64,000 nt of DNA from CAYFLR01 sp964343805 (GTDB lineage: Bacteria; Bdellovibrionota_B; Oligoflexia; CAYFLR01), in assembly GCA_964343805.1 (NCBI GenBank), contig CAYFLR010000018.1, forward strand, positions 1 through 64,000, in the 5' to 3' direction. Below are positions 63,018 to 64,000 of this stretch, piece after piece. The notes beneath the pieces were generated by a model. The model was not told the DNA's origin. It searched no databases and worked only from the letters and a program-made list of their open reading frames with translations. A program made the position numbers and the translations under genes. Numbering within the stretch: the first letter of the stretch is position 1; each line of letters opens with the position of its first letter.

Positions 63018-64000
63018 CTATTGATTGTTGGCACTGATACCTTGATGCTTAATCTCTTTATCACTTTGGACAACAATTCTTCCTACAATAATATCGTCAT
63101 AGTCTCTGATTTTACTATTGTACGCACTCCGTATATAGAAAGAATACTTTCCTTTATTTAAAGTGAGCGTAATGGAAATGACCTCTCCAAAACCGGGGCG
63201 ATCTGGATCTGACACTTCGACTATTTGATGAGTAGTGTCATCCACTAGAGGTTTTTTCTTTGAGTTGAGGTCACGAATAGCCACATAGCTACCCTCTCTA
63301 TCAACCCCACAAATTCTGCGAGCTCTAATAGTAACAGTTGTATTATCTTCCAAAATCTCAAATTTAAAATCGTAACTCTTACCTAGTAAGTCATTTAGAT
63401 TCAAATCATCAATGCAGAGACGGTTTCCTGAGGTGTTAGGAGAGAAATTACCATCACCCACATGGAAGAGTGAATCCACATCACTTCCGTATCCTAAGGT
63501 TTTACCAACCTCTCCTTCTTTCTGAGCATCTGTCACGATAACTTCTTCTTCCTCTTCTTCTTTAGTGTCTTTTTCTCCTTTCTTGTGTTTGCTGTCGCTG
63601 TCATCATCGCTGTCACTGTCACTGTCGCTGTCATCATCACTGTCGCTGTCATCATCACTGTCGCTGTCATCATCGCTGTCACTGTCGTCGTCTTTTTTAC
63701 CTTTCTTCTTTCCACCGCTGTCACTGTCGCTATCGCTATCGTCGTCGCTGTCACTGTCACTGTCACTGTCGTCATCACTGTCGTCATCACTGTCGTCATC
63801 ACTATCATCGTCCTTCTTTCCTTTAGAAGGATAATCCTCTTTAGTTTCCTCATACCAACTGTTAACGGCTACATCACAGGTGGAGTTGGGAAGGAGTAAG
63901 ACATCTTTGATTTCTCCTTTAAATGACATATTATCTTTCTTCTTTTTAGTTTTATCAAAGCGAGCTCCAATATAGAGATCCCCTTCACTGGCTCTTACTT
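63018..64000 (-). CDS. acidic Ser-Asp repeat protein (5' end outside the window)
   Basis: The frame is open to the right edge (VRASEGDLYIGARFDKTK before the first internal ATG), so the start lies beyond the window. The visible part has a region of Ser-Asp dipeptides and DSD/SDD blocks broken by KKKGKK, about 110 residues long, then an acidic stretch (KEEEEEEV), then a folded C-terminal domain of about 160 residues with a DxDxDG-poor beta pattern (LCIDDLNLNDLLG, GKYSFYIRSAYNSK). SD repeats occur in surface stalks and calcium-binding proteins. Likely exported; function unknown. Confidence 0.7.
   Translation of the reverse strand, partial: VRASEGDLYIGARFDKTKKKKDNMSFKGEIKDVLLLPNSTCDVAVNSWYEETKEDYPSKGKKDDDSDDDSDDDSDDDSDSDSDSDDDSDSDSDSGGKKKGKKDDDSDSDDDSDSDDDSDSDDDSDSDSDSDDDSDSKHKKGEKDTKEEEEEEVIVTDAQKEGEVGKTLGYGSDVDSLFHVGDGNFSPNTSGNRLCIDDLNLNDLLGKSYDFKFEILEDNTTVTIRARRICGVDREGSYVAIRDLNSKKKPLVDDTTHQIVEVSDPDRPGFGEVISITLTLNKGKYSFYIRSAYNSKIRDYDDIIVGRIVVQSDKEIKHQGISANNQ
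63593..63820 (-). repeat. hexamer-type tandem repeat encoding Ser-Asp
   Basis: Near-perfect 6- and 9-base units (GACAGC, GATGAC, AGTGAC) repeat across ~230 bases, with one interruption encoding KKKGKK. Such tracts change length by slippage. Confidence 0.85.

Noticed and set aside
63533..63899. Open frames in other frames and on the opposite strand over the Ser-Asp repeat
   Set aside because: Hexamer repeats keep several frames open; the products are pure Ser/Leu or Thr/Val repeats with no start signals.
1..64000. tRNA, rRNA or prophage genes
   Set aside because: None was recognised on reading the spacers; the spacers are short and explained by promoters, terminators and repeats. A covariance-model scan was not possible.

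Overview
The window looks like a scaffold from an uncultured, Gram-negative, flagellate-type bacterium of broadly deltaproteobacterial character. Support for this is a chemoreceptor, an AmpG-like muropeptide permease, an Omp85-type outer-membrane protein, at least eight predicted lipoproteins, two HU proteins, and a complete dissimilatory sulfur-reduction gene set. The flanking genes, rich in secreted proteases and odd lipoproteins, remind me of Bdellovibrionota-like or related lineages, but this is an impression and not a placement. Two runs of N (10 bases inside hemL, 100 bases inside a repeat array) show it is a draft assembly.

Left flank (1-24.8 kb): a membrane-anchored spermidine-synthase-like protein, a secreted C39-like cysteine peptidase, a chemoreceptor, a response regulator, HU, a YciH/SUI1 factor, a GNAT acetyltransferase and AmpG. 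A dense secretome follows: a lipoprotein ending in about 29 GX3 tetrapeptides, a trypsin-LRR fusion lipoprotein, a YyaL-type thioredoxin-domain protein with a companion, a frame-split papain-like lipoprotein, a pair of paralogous lipoproteins with different low-complexity regions, a second HU, another trypsin-like lipoprotein and a secreted protein with a ParB/Srx-type DGHHR motif.

Sulfur block (24.85-54.30 kb): this stretch is bracketed by two inverted arrays of a 62-bp palindromic repeat. A Y1 (RAYT-like) transposase lies beside the left array. Inside are an FKBP lipoprotein, a leftward operon (macro-domain protein, TmcC-like cytochrome b, TmcB/DsrK-like Fe-S protein, hemL), a leftward siroheme operon (sirC, cobA, hemA, hemCD, hemB), and a long rightward series aprBA, YkgJ-like, qmoABC, dsrC, dsrAB, a dsrD-dsrL fusion, an RsbRD-N sensor-like gene, and dsrMKJOP. 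Together these supply siroheme (ALA to siroheme), reduce APS to sulfite (AprBA with electrons through QmoABC) and reduce sulfite to sulfide (DsrAB with DsrC and DsrMKJOP). No sat, dsrN or dsrEFH is present in the window.

The most novel-looking gene is at 46624-48504. It appears to join a DsrD-like winged-helix domain (DsrD activates DsrAB) to a DsrL-type NAD(P)H:acceptor flavoprotein, placed directly after dsrB.

Right flank (54.3-64 kb): a decayed HEPN gene touching the right array, a beta-propeller lipoprotein, an intact HEPN/MNT pair, a membrane protein of unknown function, an ABC-F ATPase of YbiT type, a one-POTRA Omp85-like protein, a membrane protein with clustered acidic/His residues, and the 3' part of a gene encoding a long Ser-Asp repeat.
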